From: Odontocerum albicorne
Lineage: Eukaryota; Arthropoda; Insecta; Trichoptera; Odontoceridae
Assembly (NCBI GenBank): GCA_949825065.1
Contig: OX463844.1
Location: 28,516,076 to 28,580,075, forward strand
Reading direction: 5' to 3'
Length of the DNA: 64,000 nucleotides
The notes beneath the pieces were generated by a model. The model did no database searches, was not told where the DNA came from, and worked only from the letters and a program-made list of their open reading frames with translations. Every line of letters begins with the position of its first letter. Position 1 is the stretch's first letter. The translations under genes and the position numbers were made by a program. Of the stretch, positions 24,245-35,466 are shown piece by piece.

Positions 24245-24705
24245 CTATATCAACGTTTTCTATAGAAATGCATGCACTATGAGGAATTAAGTCATCGGAA
24301 ATTTATTCAGCGATAAAATGAATGAGTTCATAAATCATCTTCTTTATATGCTAGAATGCCTAACAAATAAATTGGTGGAAATTAAAGTAAGATGGAGAAA
24401 GGAGCGTTGAGATGGTTTGAAGATGTGGAGAGAATGAATGACGAAACAATTATTAAGTGAGTATATAAGTCAGAAATGCAAGATATGCTTGGAAGAAGTA
24501 GATCGAGTAAAACGTGACTGGATCAAATTTACCAGATTTTGAAAGAAGGATAAAATGAGAACCTTGTATAATAGAAGATTGTTCATGACGAGATATGAGT
24601 GTGGAGAAGCAAAAGTTGTGATTAAATTGAAAAGTGTGGAAATTCGTTCTCTCTACCACCCCCGCAAGAGACATGTCGTAGTGATACGTACCTATGTACT
24701 CGAAA
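24245..24705 (+). mobile_element. N1 retrotransposon 3' fragment
   Basis: Contains blocks equal to R.LRWFEDVERMND (GAGATGGTTTGAAGATGTGG), CTGGATCAAATT and ATTTTGAAAGAAGG. It ends CTCTCTACCACCCCCGCAAG, then GTAGTGATACGTACC. Closest relative here is 41250-41690. Confidence 0.7.
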
Positions 24706-24929
24706 AATAGGTTCGAACATTTTCATGGTCAAGTTCATTAGTTCAAAAATATTTTTCGGAGTTCAGTGGGTACATTATGTCCGCTAACTAATTCGATTAT
24801 GTTTACGAAAGCAATAGACAGACATGAAAGGGTCAAATTTCTATGAACAAGTCACACTAAGCTGATTGCACTGGCCTTGAAGTGAGAGTTTTTTTAAGGA
24901 TTACATTCAAGTTAGATCACCATTGATTC

Positions 24930-25090
24930 ATTTTAATTTTTTTCAAATATTTTAAGCATTCCGAATTTTGGTCAAGGCTGACTGAGTTTATTCCAAGTAT
25001 GTTGATATTGGATAATTTGGCGCTGTGTCCTTTTTGTCTATCCTTACAGGGAAATAATGTTATGGTATGTATGTACGTATGTTCGTGTAA
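24930..25090 (+). mobile_element. short N1 3' terminus with GTAT tail
   Basis: Ends TTTGTCTATCCTTACAGGGA then TGTTATGGTATGTATGTACG. Only the terminal part is recognisable. It lies 230 bases after the previous N1 end in the same orientation. Confidence 0.5.
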
Positions 25091-25169
25091 CATTGTGACT
25101 TTTTTTCTGATATGTTAATTTTGTTTTCGCACTTGACCTACGAGATTAATAAATTTTACGTTGAAAATA

Positions 25170-25490
25170 ACATGATGAACTCCGTAGCCTAGCTTGTTAG
25201 ACGTCTCTCTTCCAGTCCAGGGGTTGTGAGTTTGATTCCCGCTGGAACCCAGTTTTTTTATATTAAATTTAAATAGTCTGATTTACGCATAACGCCTCTT
25301 TCTGGCATTTTCAACATATTTTTAGTCATTTGAAAGAGATTGCCACTTGGCGATGAGCTTACCAGGATGTACTGCATACAACGAAAGTGTGATTGTCTTA
25401 GAGGAGAATCCGATGTATATAAATTGTCACTCGAACCATGTAATTTTTTTAATATTAAAGTGTAATTCAATACAATACACCATAATGTGT
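25170..25490 (+). repeat. SINE family A, near full length
   Basis: Head CTCCGTAGCCTAGCTTGTTA with a B-box-like GAGTTTGATTCCCGCTGG, then ACCCAG and the family A body. The body includes a TTGCCACTTGGCGATGAGCT block, GTACTGCATACAACGAAAGT, and an end of AATACAATAC. Best copy of family A in the window. Confidence 0.75.
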
Positions 25491-26756
25491 TTTAAAAATT
25501 CAGTTAGTTATTAAATTATTCGAGATGGATCGAAGACAATAACTCTTAGCATTATTCTTATATATTCCCAATTCAAAAGCTACTGAGAATAAAATGGTGA
25601 GTAACGTGATGACTCTTCAGTTATCTCATTAGATAAACATATATCCCTCATTTTTTAGTTGTCTTGCGCGTATACTTTTATCAAAATTGAGTTACTTTTG
25701 AAAGCTTGCGTACCTTTGTGGTTTAAATTTGTACTACTATGAATATACTCGTAAGTAACTATTAAATCTATCATTTCGTGAAAACATCATGAAAATAAAA
25801 ATATATGACTTTTCTATATTGCTAGTGCTTCTTTATGTTTTCTTTACTTATGGAGTACGTACTCATATAATATAATTCATAATTGATTTACTCGTATTGT
25901 AGATAAAATGTATTTATTTGACATGAAACAATATACACGTTTTACTGGAGGCTCGCTCTGTATCGGTTCATCGGCTTTCCGGCGGTCAAGTAATCCACTC
26001 GCCCTTTTAGAGCTTCACGCTCCTCATTAGTTTGAATTAAAATGCACGCTAAGATTTGATAGTCAAATGAGAATACTCGTACATACTCGAACCATGTTAA
26101 TTTAGAAATCAATCCAATGTTTTACCATCTCAGTAGGTAACTCGGTATTTCCAAGTGCGCTTCAATTTGCTCCTTAACGTTTACATTCTGGACTGTAATC
26201 GTAATTTATTTAAATACGAGTGTATACGACACTTACAAAAAATACTTAACACTTATAATACAAAATATAAAATATCAACTGCAACTAATCAACACAATTC
26301 AGAACACATACGGCGTATGAAATCACCAATATATTGTACAACACTAAAAGAAAAACAAATTTAAAAACGATCAACAAAAATTCATAATTAATTGAATTAC
26401 AAAAAAAAATATAAAAATCAAATGGAATATCAATCTCCCAGTCCAGAGATAAAATTGAGGAAATACCGGAGAAGAGACTTCCTGAACTCGTGTATCATAT
26501 ATTAAAAATATTCACCAAACCAAATATGAAATTACCCATTTGTATCATTTTCACGATAATGAATTACAACGTGTAATTAATTGTATAAAATATTCCATGT
26601 GATTCTAGCAGGAGTGTAAATATTAATTTGAGCCAATATATCGGGACTATCAACGATACCATGTTAATATTTCAGAGTTTTTACCGCACGTGTCTCATCT
26701 TCCTTTATATATGTATCATTATTTAATCACACAAAGTGTTTCTCTTCTTATTACAG
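25490..26756 (+). other. probable dlg1 intron, 3' part
   Basis: AT-rich sequence that ends in a pyrimidine-rich acceptor (TTTCTCTTCTTATTACAG) directly before the dlg1 exon. No other feature except TACTCGTA octamers at 25746, 25889 and 26074. Confidence 0.6.
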
Positions 26757-26881
26757 ATATCCAAGAATTCTACGAATTGACACTTCTTGATGAATCGAAA
26801 TCGGTGCAGCAGAAGACAGCTGAAACTATACGTATTGCCAACAAATGGGAGGTGAGCGCGGAAGTTGCCGCACTACATGAC
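26757..26881 (+). CDS. dlg1: discs large (dlg1) exon, end of L27 domain
   Basis: Dlg1 is a membrane-associated guanylate kinase scaffold at septate junctions, synapses and the lateral cortex. Its N-terminal L27 domain pairs with other L27 scaffolds. This exon reads (D)IQEFYELTLLDESKSV, then QQKTAETIRIANKWEVSA and EVAALHD. IQEFYE.TLLD is the end of the L27 domain in fly and vertebrate Dlg1. The acceptor is TTATTACAG and the donor is GAC|GTAAGT. The exon starts in phase 1 (the first base of the Asp codon comes from the previous exon) and ends in phase 0. A second good donor, GAG|GTGAGC, lies inside at 26851, giving an alternative product ten codons shorter in the same frame. No other part of L27 is visible in the window. 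Confidence 0.85.
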
Positions 26882-28030
26882 GTAAGTCCCCCACCACAAC
26901 ACGTTCAATGTCTATGGCATGGTTATAATATTATCTATGGTATTAATGACAACCAAAACTTTGGATGTCACTACTATATATGAAAACAAAATTATGATTT
27001 GGAATAATTCGCTTTCACTAAATTATTACTTTGATTGGTGTTGTAAATTTATCTTAACAATTGATACAATCTTAATTATTAATCCGAAAAATTAATAATA
27101 ACATTTTTTGTTTGTGACAACATTCATTTATAAATTTTATTTAGAAATAAATTTGAAAAGTAAATATTTAACAAACTTTTGTCATCTGTTTTTACAGCAT
27201 AAAATGTATTTTTCGTGGTCAGAAAGAGAACAAATATAGATAATTGGTTTATGTAAAATTAGTATGATATATAATTGTACATACACGTAATATATAGTTC
27301 CTGAAATAAATATGCTATTGTGTATTTTGTGATGTAGTATATGAGTTAACATCATATTTTTTTAAAATAAAAAAATGTATTTTATTTCTTATAAAGTATA
27401 GAAATACTCTCAATTCACATATAAATAATCAGAAAACATAAATATTTTTTTCTTGATCTTCGAGTATGTCGTAAAATATAAAATTATTAGCACTAGTAAG
27501 ACCCGTAAATTTCTGAAAAAAATTAGTCATCTGAAAAGATCAATAGATACGTCTTTATTGAAATTATAGAAATTGATTATGTTGAAGTTGCAAATATAAA
27601 AATATTATTTATACTATATAACTATGAAAACCTTGAAAATGCCATGGCATTGTGCGTGCATATCCACATAACTTTCTGTGACATACTGTTCTTGGAATAG
27701 TTTTTCTTGATTATTTTCTTTACACTTCTTTTGGAACTATTCCAAAATTGTCAAACAAAATTTAACGAATTTCTGGAGTTTCTCCAGATGGTCAAAATTA
27801 TTTTTAAAATGGATATATTTAGACATTTAACATTCTGTTATATTTGTTAAAATGTTACAGGAAGGGTATTATCCATTTGAAAGCATTTCGTTAAATAACA
27901 ATATAAATTGTTCGATTCCAGTACAACCTTTTGTGTGTAATCATTTTCATTGTGAATATGTTTTAGCTGTAAGAGAATTAAATGTATTTATGCAAATAAA
28001 GTGATATTTAGCTGTAAGATAATTAAATGT
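26882..28030 (+). other. probable dlg1 intron, 5' part
   Basis: AT-rich sequence after the GTAAGT donor. No gene found. The last part, from about 27965, enters the 50-bp-class tandem repeat that the mariner interrupts. Confidence 0.55.
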
Positions 28031-28035
28031 GTTTA

Positions 28036-28950
28036 CTACCTTCATCAAAAAGTTTTAGGACCGACCACCGTGTGGCGCTGTCAGTCACCCGATTGGAATT
28101 CTTTTTATTTGTTAGGTTACCACATCTATCATTGACAATTTCCCCCAAATTTCAGCGTCATAGCTTGACATTTGTAAAAGTTACGCTGTACTGAATACAT
28201 CTACCTTTGTGCGTGTTTTCGATTTTTTATTAGTTTGAAAATGGCTTCAACGAGTTTGCATTAAATTTTGTGTGAAAAACGGATTTAATGGTCCGCAGAC
28301 CTTGGAAATGTTGGAGAAGTGTTTTTTGGTGGCACGAACGCTTCAGAAATGGTCATGAGTCGGTCGAGGATGACGAACGCAGTGGCAGTCGAAAACCGAT
28401 GAAAACATCGATAAAATCAAAGAAATGTTGGCCGAAAACAGCAAATTGACCATCAGAGAGCTGGCAGAGGACTTCAACATCGCTTATAAATCCGCTCAAG
28501 ACATTTTGGTTTGTGATTTGGGCCTCAGACGTGTCGCTGCAAAACTGGTGCCGAAAGACCTCAATTTCATGCAAAAAAAGGACCGCGTTGAAATCGCGAA
28601 AGACATGATTTCCACGAGTTTTTGACCAAAAACAACACGACTACTATCCATCAGCCTTTGAATTCACCTAATCTGGCTCCCTGCGACTTTTTCCTGTTCA
28701 ACCGACTTTAAAAACCGCTTCGCGGAACGCGTTACAGCACCCGAGAGGATGTCGTGAAAACATCGAAGACGGCTCTGATGGGCATACCGAAAATTGAGTA
28801 CCAGCGGTGTTTCGAGGATTGGATCAAGCGCTGGCGGAAGTGCGTTGCAGTCGATAGGAAGTACTTTGAAGGTGACCATATCGATTTTGATGAATAAACT
28901 TGTATTTTCGATTTTATGAATAAAGTCCTAAAACTTTTTGATCAAGGTAG
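28036..28950 (+). mobile_element. mariner element, internally deleted, 915 bp
   Basis: Terminal inverted repeats CTACCTTCATCAAAAAGTTT and its complement (right end read inversely: CTACCTTGATCAAAAAGTTT) are flanked by TA. The transposase frame is broken. N-terminal pieces with HTH-type TIRELAEDFNIAYKSAQDIL and RVAAKLVPKDLNF are followed directly by NSPNLAPCDFFLFNRL and a C-terminus ending KYFEGDHIDF. Mariner transposases carry a D,D34D triad; here the block with the first two aspartates is deleted and only the third (LAPCD) remains. The element cannot move by its own protein, but both ends are intact. Confidence 0.9.
28425..28900 (+). pseudogene. broken mariner transposase
   Basis: This is the coding remnant inside the element. 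The helix-turn-helix and linker part is open from 28425 to about 28615. The catalytic core is deleted, and the C-terminal part resumes in another frame at about 28625 (HQPLNSPNLAPCDFFLF, then a frameshift, KPLRGTRYSTREDVVK, IEYQRCFEDWIKRWRKCV). A stop comes before position 28900. The family is distinct from the CGAG-ended mariners at 57-58.6 kb. Confidence 0.8.
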
Positions 28951-29059
28951 TATGCATATATTGATATTTAGCTGTAAGATAATTAAATGTGTTTATGCAT
29001 GTATTGATACTTAGCTATAAGAGAATTAAATGTATTTATGAATACGAGTATATTGATAT

Positions 29060-31157
29060 TTACAACTTAATTTTGAGAAAAGTTTCTTATAATTAGTGTT
29101 ACTTTATTATCCTAAATTCGAGATAATGATTAAAAAGCTTAGGTTTCCTAGGTTTTGGTACATCGTAGGTGTAATATTATATATTGTGAATATATTATTT
29201 AGGTACAAAGAACAATCTTAATGGTGATTTGGAATAAAAATATAAAATGGTTGTTATTTAAAGCTTTTAACAGTTATTTATAGTTGAAATCCGGACCAGG
29301 TATGGAATTTTCACAAACGTGCTCAAATGGTCGTGGGGGCACATAAAAACAAGCCGTAGCAGGGGGAAGTGGGCACATTAAATGAGATTTCATAAAATAA
29401 ATCGTTTGCGTTGCTGTTTACAAAATATTATTCTACTTGCTTAAATGGACAAAATTATGTAAAGTGCCTACTTGATTATATTTTAAGTCTTAGTTGAGTA
29501 TTTTTGTCATAGTTATTCAAAACCTTTCTTGTTACAAAAAGTAAATATATTTAACTTTTCTTTTGTGTTATTTAATTATTCGTGGCTGTCCAATTGAGGA
29601 TAATTGATATTTATAAATAAACAGAAATAAATATAAAGGTTTATTTGTAATAATTTCATTCCACTTATCGTTTCAATAAAATCTTGGTTGTTCTTACTTT
29701 TTGTTGTAAATACTGAAGATGCTCATTGAGTGAAACTGATAAAATGAATAAATAGTTTATATAATAATTTAATAGTTTATCAAACGTATATTGAAAAGAA
29801 TTTAACTTATTTTTTTCAATATACGTTTGATATTTTATACATAATAAAATATTATAGGTACATAATATTACAAAATAATTAATAATCATGAAATTTGCTT
29901 ATTTAGCTTAGAAATCATTTTATTGTTTTTTTTTTTAATTTTATCGTTTTATTCCCGGCTTAAGAAGGAAAATATTTTTTCAAGTATTAAAAAATTGTTC
30001 GAATTCAAAGTATTATTGAATTAATTACTAATAAATAATTTTCGACACGAGACAATAATATTTAGGGGCCATAATCAGGCAAACCTACTTTAATTTATTG
30101 TGAGTTTATTCAATGTTCTGCTAACTTTCAGATTAAATATGATATTATGACTTTCAAATATTTTAAAAATATTTTTTTTCTGTAACAAAATTTTTAAATA
30201 ATTCATTCTGTTAAATCATTTGATATTTATTTATTATTTTGTACTATCGAATTATGATGTTATGTTTTTTTTGTCGACGCTTTTTAGTGTTACCTAAGCA
30301 CATCCACAAAATGTCGAAAAACGTTGCAGCCCAATTTTTAGATAAAAATTTTTAACCTTCAAAATTTTGTATTTTCTGTATGAAATGTATAAAACAATAT
30401 TTTCATTGTTATCATGTTGAAGGGTTGCAAAACTTTTCTTAATTTTGCGGATGTGAAACATTTATACTGACACTCGCTGGATGAAGGCTTTTGAATTATT
30501 TATTTTTAAAAGAGACCAAAAAAATATTAAAACTGGAAACTTTTCAAACATTTTGTTTGCCAACATTTAATTTTTTCTAAATAATATTTTTTTACCTTTT
30601 TGCAAGTTCATTTTCATTACTTGATGTTTCAAAATTACTTTTACCACGTTTAGTGTCTTTAATGTTCATTTTCACTTAAAAAATGAAAATGAAATATTCA
30701 AACATTCAAGTGATTAAAAATCAACTTTCTATAAGGCAAAAAGAGGAAGCAATGTGTGAGTACGTATTAACTGAAAACCTAAGCGCATCATTTGCATCGA
30801 AGATTGCATTTAAACAATTTTTTTGTGATGCATTGAATCACTAAACATTTTAATATATATTATATTGCTATGAAACGCAATTAAATCATAACTCATTTTT
30901 TTCAATGACATTTTTACTGCTATATACGAAGTTAATAGAGCTCTTCGCACTTGTTTGTACATATACTCGTACAAATTACTAACAGTCAAAATAGCGAACT
31001 CCTTATTGATTGAAACATTTTTGTTTAATGTATCTGAAATGATTTACGACGTATTGAATTAATATTGTTTTGTTTACCGTATTTACAAGCTGAGCTATTA
31101 CAAGTGTCACCGCTAGCTCACGAGATTACCTTATTGAACGATTTTTTGATATTGATA
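29060..31157 (+). other. AT-rich intronic DNA with a perfect hairpin
   Basis: No gene. A perfect 20-bp inverted repeat (TATCAAACGTATATTGAAAA and its complement, 15-base loop) spans 29778-29832. It could be a small foldback element, or fold back in RNA. Confidence 0.6.
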
Positions 31158-31406
31158 TCTTCATTGTAATTTGTTTTATCAAACACTGTTTATTCCACTT
31201 TTTGTAACGGTATAACCCTACCGGTTTCCCACAGTCCCCAACCCGAATGTTTACCGTTAGAAGTGTGTATGTTGGTACCAGTTCGAACATAATTCAGTTT
31301 TGTTTGTGCTCCACTGATGATGAGGTGAAAGCCTTGAAACTGGTAGGGTTATACCGTTACAAACAGTGGAATAAATAGTGTTTGATAAAACAAATTACAA
31401 TGTCTT
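31158..31406. mobile_element. foldback (long-TIR) element with TCTT duplication
   Basis: Arms of about 65-70 bp (CATTGTAATTTGTTTTATCA... at 31162 and its complement ending at 31402) surround a unique centre. TCTT flanks both sides (31158-31161 and 31403-31406) as a target duplication. There is no coding capacity. A single-arm relative lies at 49424-49530. The right half holds the hammerhead-like core described separately. Confidence 0.75.
31314..31358 (+). ncRNA. hammerhead-ribozyme-like core
   Basis: CTGATGA (31314-31320) is followed by a stem GAGGT-GAAA-GCCTT with a GNRA loop, then GAAA (31336-31339). After that comes a GGTA..TACC stem. CUGAUGA, stem II, GAAA, stem III is the order of the hammerhead core. 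A good helix I at the open end could not be found, so self-cleavage is doubtful. Hammerheads are known in Penelope-like and other small arthropod elements. Confidence 0.35.
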
Positions 31407-31663
31407 TAAGCCTCCACAATGTTAATGCCTTAACTATAAATAATATATTTATATCTTCCGTTTCTTGGTAAATAATTTCGAGATTTTGCTCCTAAATAAA
31501 CTTTGTACGCATAACTAAACTTCACTCATGCTTCACTTCACAGGGAAGCATGAGTGTGATCGTTCATGTTGTTACCGTTTTTCAGATTTTTATCTACTCG
31601 TATTTAATTTATTTCCTCTCTAATACCATGCATTTTATTTAATGTGTTGAAATTGGTTTGAAC

Positions 31664-34107
31664 CAGTGGTCACCAAACTTAAGGATGTGAGCTACTTTTA
31701 GAAATTGAAATTGTCTGTCGAGCTACTTATACATATTCCTTCTTTATATTTTTTTATCATCGTACCATACACAATATTATTACAATATATTACTTAAAAT
31801 AAATAAGAACATCGGACTTCCAATAAAACATAAAATGCGTACTTTAATTATTTATTTATAAAAAAATAATAATTGAAAAATATCTTGAAATACGTGAGTA
31901 AAAGTAAAAATAATTAGTGAAAAGAATTAGTGGCATTCATTTTCCTCCACATTTTTTTCAATTCTCGGTGAGTACCTGTCACTCCCATCCGAATGCAATT
32001 ATCAAGATGTACATATGTGAGTCTGTTTCTGTATTTACTTTTAACCATCTTCATAGTGGAAAACATTGATTCACATAAGTAACAAGAACAAAACAATGCT
32101 TTCATTTTGAGCGCAATTCGAACTAAAATTGGATACTTTTCTGTTGGGATGAAAGGCCATACAGATTCTGCAGTTGAACCAACACTCTTAAGCGACAAAT
32201 CACATTGGAATTCTATCAATTCCATTTCTGATGACGGGCCATCTTGAAAATTTTCGACGATATTGCTGGATAGTTTTTCAATGTCAAAATTTATAAAAGG
32301 AGCTGAAACAGATTGTCCAAGCAGCTCAACTTTTTAAAAGTCACTAAACCGCAGATCAAACTGTTTTCGCAAGCTTGAAAGAATCTGGACATGATTTTCT
32401 CCTTTGTAGATTTCACGATTTATTTCTTTTTCCAGCTTCTCTTTCAAACAGGCGAAATGTTTAACTTCTCCACGACTTAGGTTGTGCTCCCAGAATGTAA
32501 GTTTGTTGGAAAATGCCTGTACTTTAGAGATCGTTTCCCCAAAAATTTTATCTTGTCCCTGAAATTGAACATTTAGTAAAAAATTTTTTTGTAACATCCA
32601 CAAGAAAGGAAAAATCCCGCAGCCACTCAAAATTTGTAAGCTCTGAGTATGTTTCATCACTTTCGTTGAAAAATTCGACTATTGTAGGTAGAAGTTCATT
32701 AAAACGACGAAGAACATGTCCTTGACTCAACCAACGGATTTCTGTGTGGAGCAGGAGGTCTCCATACTAGCAATTTAGCTCATCTGTCAGAGCCTTGAAC
32801 ACGCGTCTTTGGAGAGCACGAGCCCTCACCTGGTTTATAATTTTAACAAGAAGTTTCATTACCTCGTTGAATTTTAGGTATTTTGCACACAGTGCCTGCT
32901 GGTGAATAATGCAGTGATAAGATAAAAATAGTGGAAATATTTTATCTTTCTGGCATAAGGCAATGAAGCCATTGTTGACATCACAAAAACCTGGAGCAGC
33001 ATCAGTAGTAATACTCACAAGTTTTTGAATAGGTATATTCTCAGAATAAATAATTTTTTTGGTCGCAGAGTAAATATCCTCACCCCTAGTGTGGCCTTTT
33101 AGTGGAATAACTTTTAAAAGCTCCTCTGTCACAGTAAAATCGCTGAAGATCATTCTTACAAATATGGCTAACTGAGATAAATAAATAAATACAGATTTAC
33201 GAGATATGTCAATCATATCGGTAGATTCATCAATCTGAAGTGATATTTAGCAAAATTTCTGCAAGTCGTTTTTTAATTGCAAAACAACATCACTAGACAT
33301 AACCTCAACACGTCTCATTATTGTATTGGCAGAAAGGTGGGTTGATTTAATTGCAGATATTATATCTAATTTGTTTTCGAATGTCGCAAATAATGAATCT
33401 GCTGTCTCTAAAAATGCCACTTTTATTATTTCTCCGTCTTCATAAGGTTTCTTGTTTTTAGCTATGATCTGAGAGACACGATAAGACGCGATAGTAGCGG
33501 CCTTATTTTTATCCCGTTACTATTGTAAAAAATACCGCTGACAACATAACTGACTTTTCAATTGGCTCACCTTCTTTGTCCTTACAGCCGTATTTAAATA
33601 ACAATATTTTTCAATTGAACTGAATGATTTGTTTAATAATGTCGTTCCACGTTGCATTTTTTCCGAACAGCTACACTCGCATGGTACAATAAACAAATAC
33701 ATTTTTCTTTAATTCAATGAAGAAATAATCCTCTTCCCATTCTGTGTGATAATAAGATGTTTTAAATTTTTTATTGTTATTCATTTTTTTGTTGACAGGG
33801 AGAAAACAACAAAATGAATGGTAACTTTGTAAACGTCAAGCTTTGACGGTCGCGTGGAACTGTGTGAATCCGCGAGAGAGAGACAAAGTGTATGGCGCAG
33901 TTCCCATCGTAATACATCGCTGACTGCTTCTCTATTTTACTTAGAAATTCATATTACAACGGCAACTTGTTAAGCATTTCATTGAAATTTAGTTCGAGAA
34001 ATATTTCATTTCGGGTCCAATAATAAAATTTGAGAGGAAAATTTATAAATATGATCCTATGCGAGCTACCGAGATGCCGCTCGCGAGCGACCGTTTGGCG
34101 ACCACTG
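31664..34107 (-). mobile_element. hAT transposon, complete ends, 2444 bp
   Basis: Begins CAGTGGTCACCAAAC and ends GTTTGGCGACCACTG, hAT-type terminal inverted repeats with one mismatch. It is flanked by an 8-bp target duplication GTTTGAAC / GTTTAAAC (31656-31663 and 34108-34115), one substitution apart. It carries a single minus-strand transposase gene with several breaks. The preserved ends and duplication suggest moderate age. Confidence 0.93.
31914..33783 (-). pseudogene. hAT transposase, broken
   Basis: Minus-strand pieces in order. An N-terminal BED-finger-like part near 33783-33690 (TEWEEDYFFIELKK). A region with LQIDESTD (first acidic residue, near 33230). A segment at 33216-32767 with SITTDAAPGF and CIIHQQALCAKYLKF, typical of the hAT catalytic core. 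A middle part with FNELLPTIVEFF and NFEWLRDFSFLVD. A C-terminal dimerisation block at 32225-31914 with LFCSCYLCESMFSTMKMVKS. It resembles the ZBED/GTF2IRD2/SCAND3-like group. Stops lie just before LQIDESTD and after ELNC, and frameshifts separate the blocks, so no full protein can be made. Confidence 0.9.
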
Positions 34108-34115
34108 GTTTAAAC

Positions 34116-34885
34116 CTATACCAAATGTAAAAATAAATGTGTCTAGAAAAATAAATGAATAACTCATCATTTACATTAAATTTATACCTTGATGATTATG
34201 ATATTTATCAGATAAGATAATGTGAAAACCAAGAAACACCGTTTCTTTTTGAAAGTGGTAATCCTTCACCGAACCTATCCTAGTTTCAGAAAAAGTCACT
34301 GTTCAGCATATTTTTTTAATGCATGAGACTTCATGTGTAGTCCCGTCATGAGTAGAAATTACTCTATGATACATTTTTAAGGTTCTTAAAAATATCGTAA
34401 GAGATAAAAAAAATCCCTTAGTTTATGACGTTATATTTTTAAAATTCTTAGAATTTTTAATTAAAAAAAATGTTTGACATTGAATACTTGAAAAAGTTTG
34501 TTCTTTATCCAATTTTACACGACTCGAAACATTTCGTAGGTCCCGAGTTTCTATAAAAAAAACAACTGTAGGTTGAAAACATTTGGTTTTAGGGGACTTA
34601 ATTAGTATGTTCTTGTTTTATTTGAAATAAATTTATGTATCTTTTTTATCTAAGCTAAATATTGACATTAATTTAAGTCCAGTTTTCATCATCAAATTCA
34701 GCCAGAAAAGACAGTTCTCTCTAGTGGTTTCAATCCAAATACATGTCTCTATCTACGTTATTAAATTATTATTTCTATTCTATTTATTTTGAAAGCTTTC
34801 GACTTTAATTATATCCGAGATTCCGAGTATTTTAAACCTTTGAACCAGCAGCTCTGGACAAAAATTTGATACCATAATGAAACCA
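34116..34885. other. AT-rich DNA without identified gene
   Basis: No feature I can support between the hAT element and the LINE fragment. Confidence 0.5.
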
Positions 34886-34889
34886 CCTC

Positions 34890-35330
34890 GGTAAGTTCTT
34901 CAACCAGGAGACGTGTCTTCTTCCCGCACTTTTTCTACCCTAAATTTTCCCTTGCAATATCAGTTGAAGGATCTCTCATTTTTCTTTTAGCATTATGCTT
35001 CAAAATCACTCCACCTTACTCTTTTTTATGGTGGATAATACTTCTCTATCTTTATTCACCTGTTTCAAGATCTCATCATTACGGACTTCGTCAACCCACG
35101 AGACTCTCAGTATTGCTCGATATCATCACATTTTAAAAACTTCTAGTTTCATTGTGATGACCCGAATAAGTTTCCATGCTTAACACTATAGAGAAGTACG
35201 GAGAGTATATTATATGACAAATTCGTATGAGAAAGTTGAGATTAATATTGAGTGTTATTTTGATAAAGTAGTTTCGTGCCATCTTTACTATTACTTTGCT
35301 CTCTTGCGACTGGTCGCATTGATCGTTCAA
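34890..35330 (-). mobile_element. non-LTR retrotransposon fragment (family N2)
   Basis: On the minus strand: CDQSQESKVIVKMARNYF, a METYSG step in place of the usual LYG.E.WT, then VGWRSP-like and NDEILKQVNKDREVLSTIKK. KSKVEWF follows, and QLILQGKI and a GRRHVSWLKNL end close it. This block order (IKxRIAxAR..F, YGxExW, NEEVL..M, LQLILQGKI.G.RG.GRR..WLKNL) is widespread in arthropod LINE reverse transcriptases. Stops are present. It is distinct from family N1 in the C-terminal signature. Confidence 0.75.
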
Positions 35331-35466
35331 CCAGCATCTATGATGTTCATATTATCTTACTTATTCAATTATTTCATTATTTTTTCCCTTTAACTTATGA
35401 CTGTGATAATCTTAAATTGTACAATAGTTGTAGTAAAATATTCATGTATTTGTAATTGCGCATCGT

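Larger units (their letters stand above)
27965..29060. repeat. diverged tandem repeat interrupted by a mariner
   Basis: Units like TTAGCTGTAAGATAATTAAA then TGTGTTTATGCAT..ATTGATA occur at about 27963 and 28009 and again at 28965 and 29010. The mariner at 28036-28950 sits inside one unit. Units vary (AAGAGAATT versus AAGATAATT), so the array is old. Confidence 0.8.
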
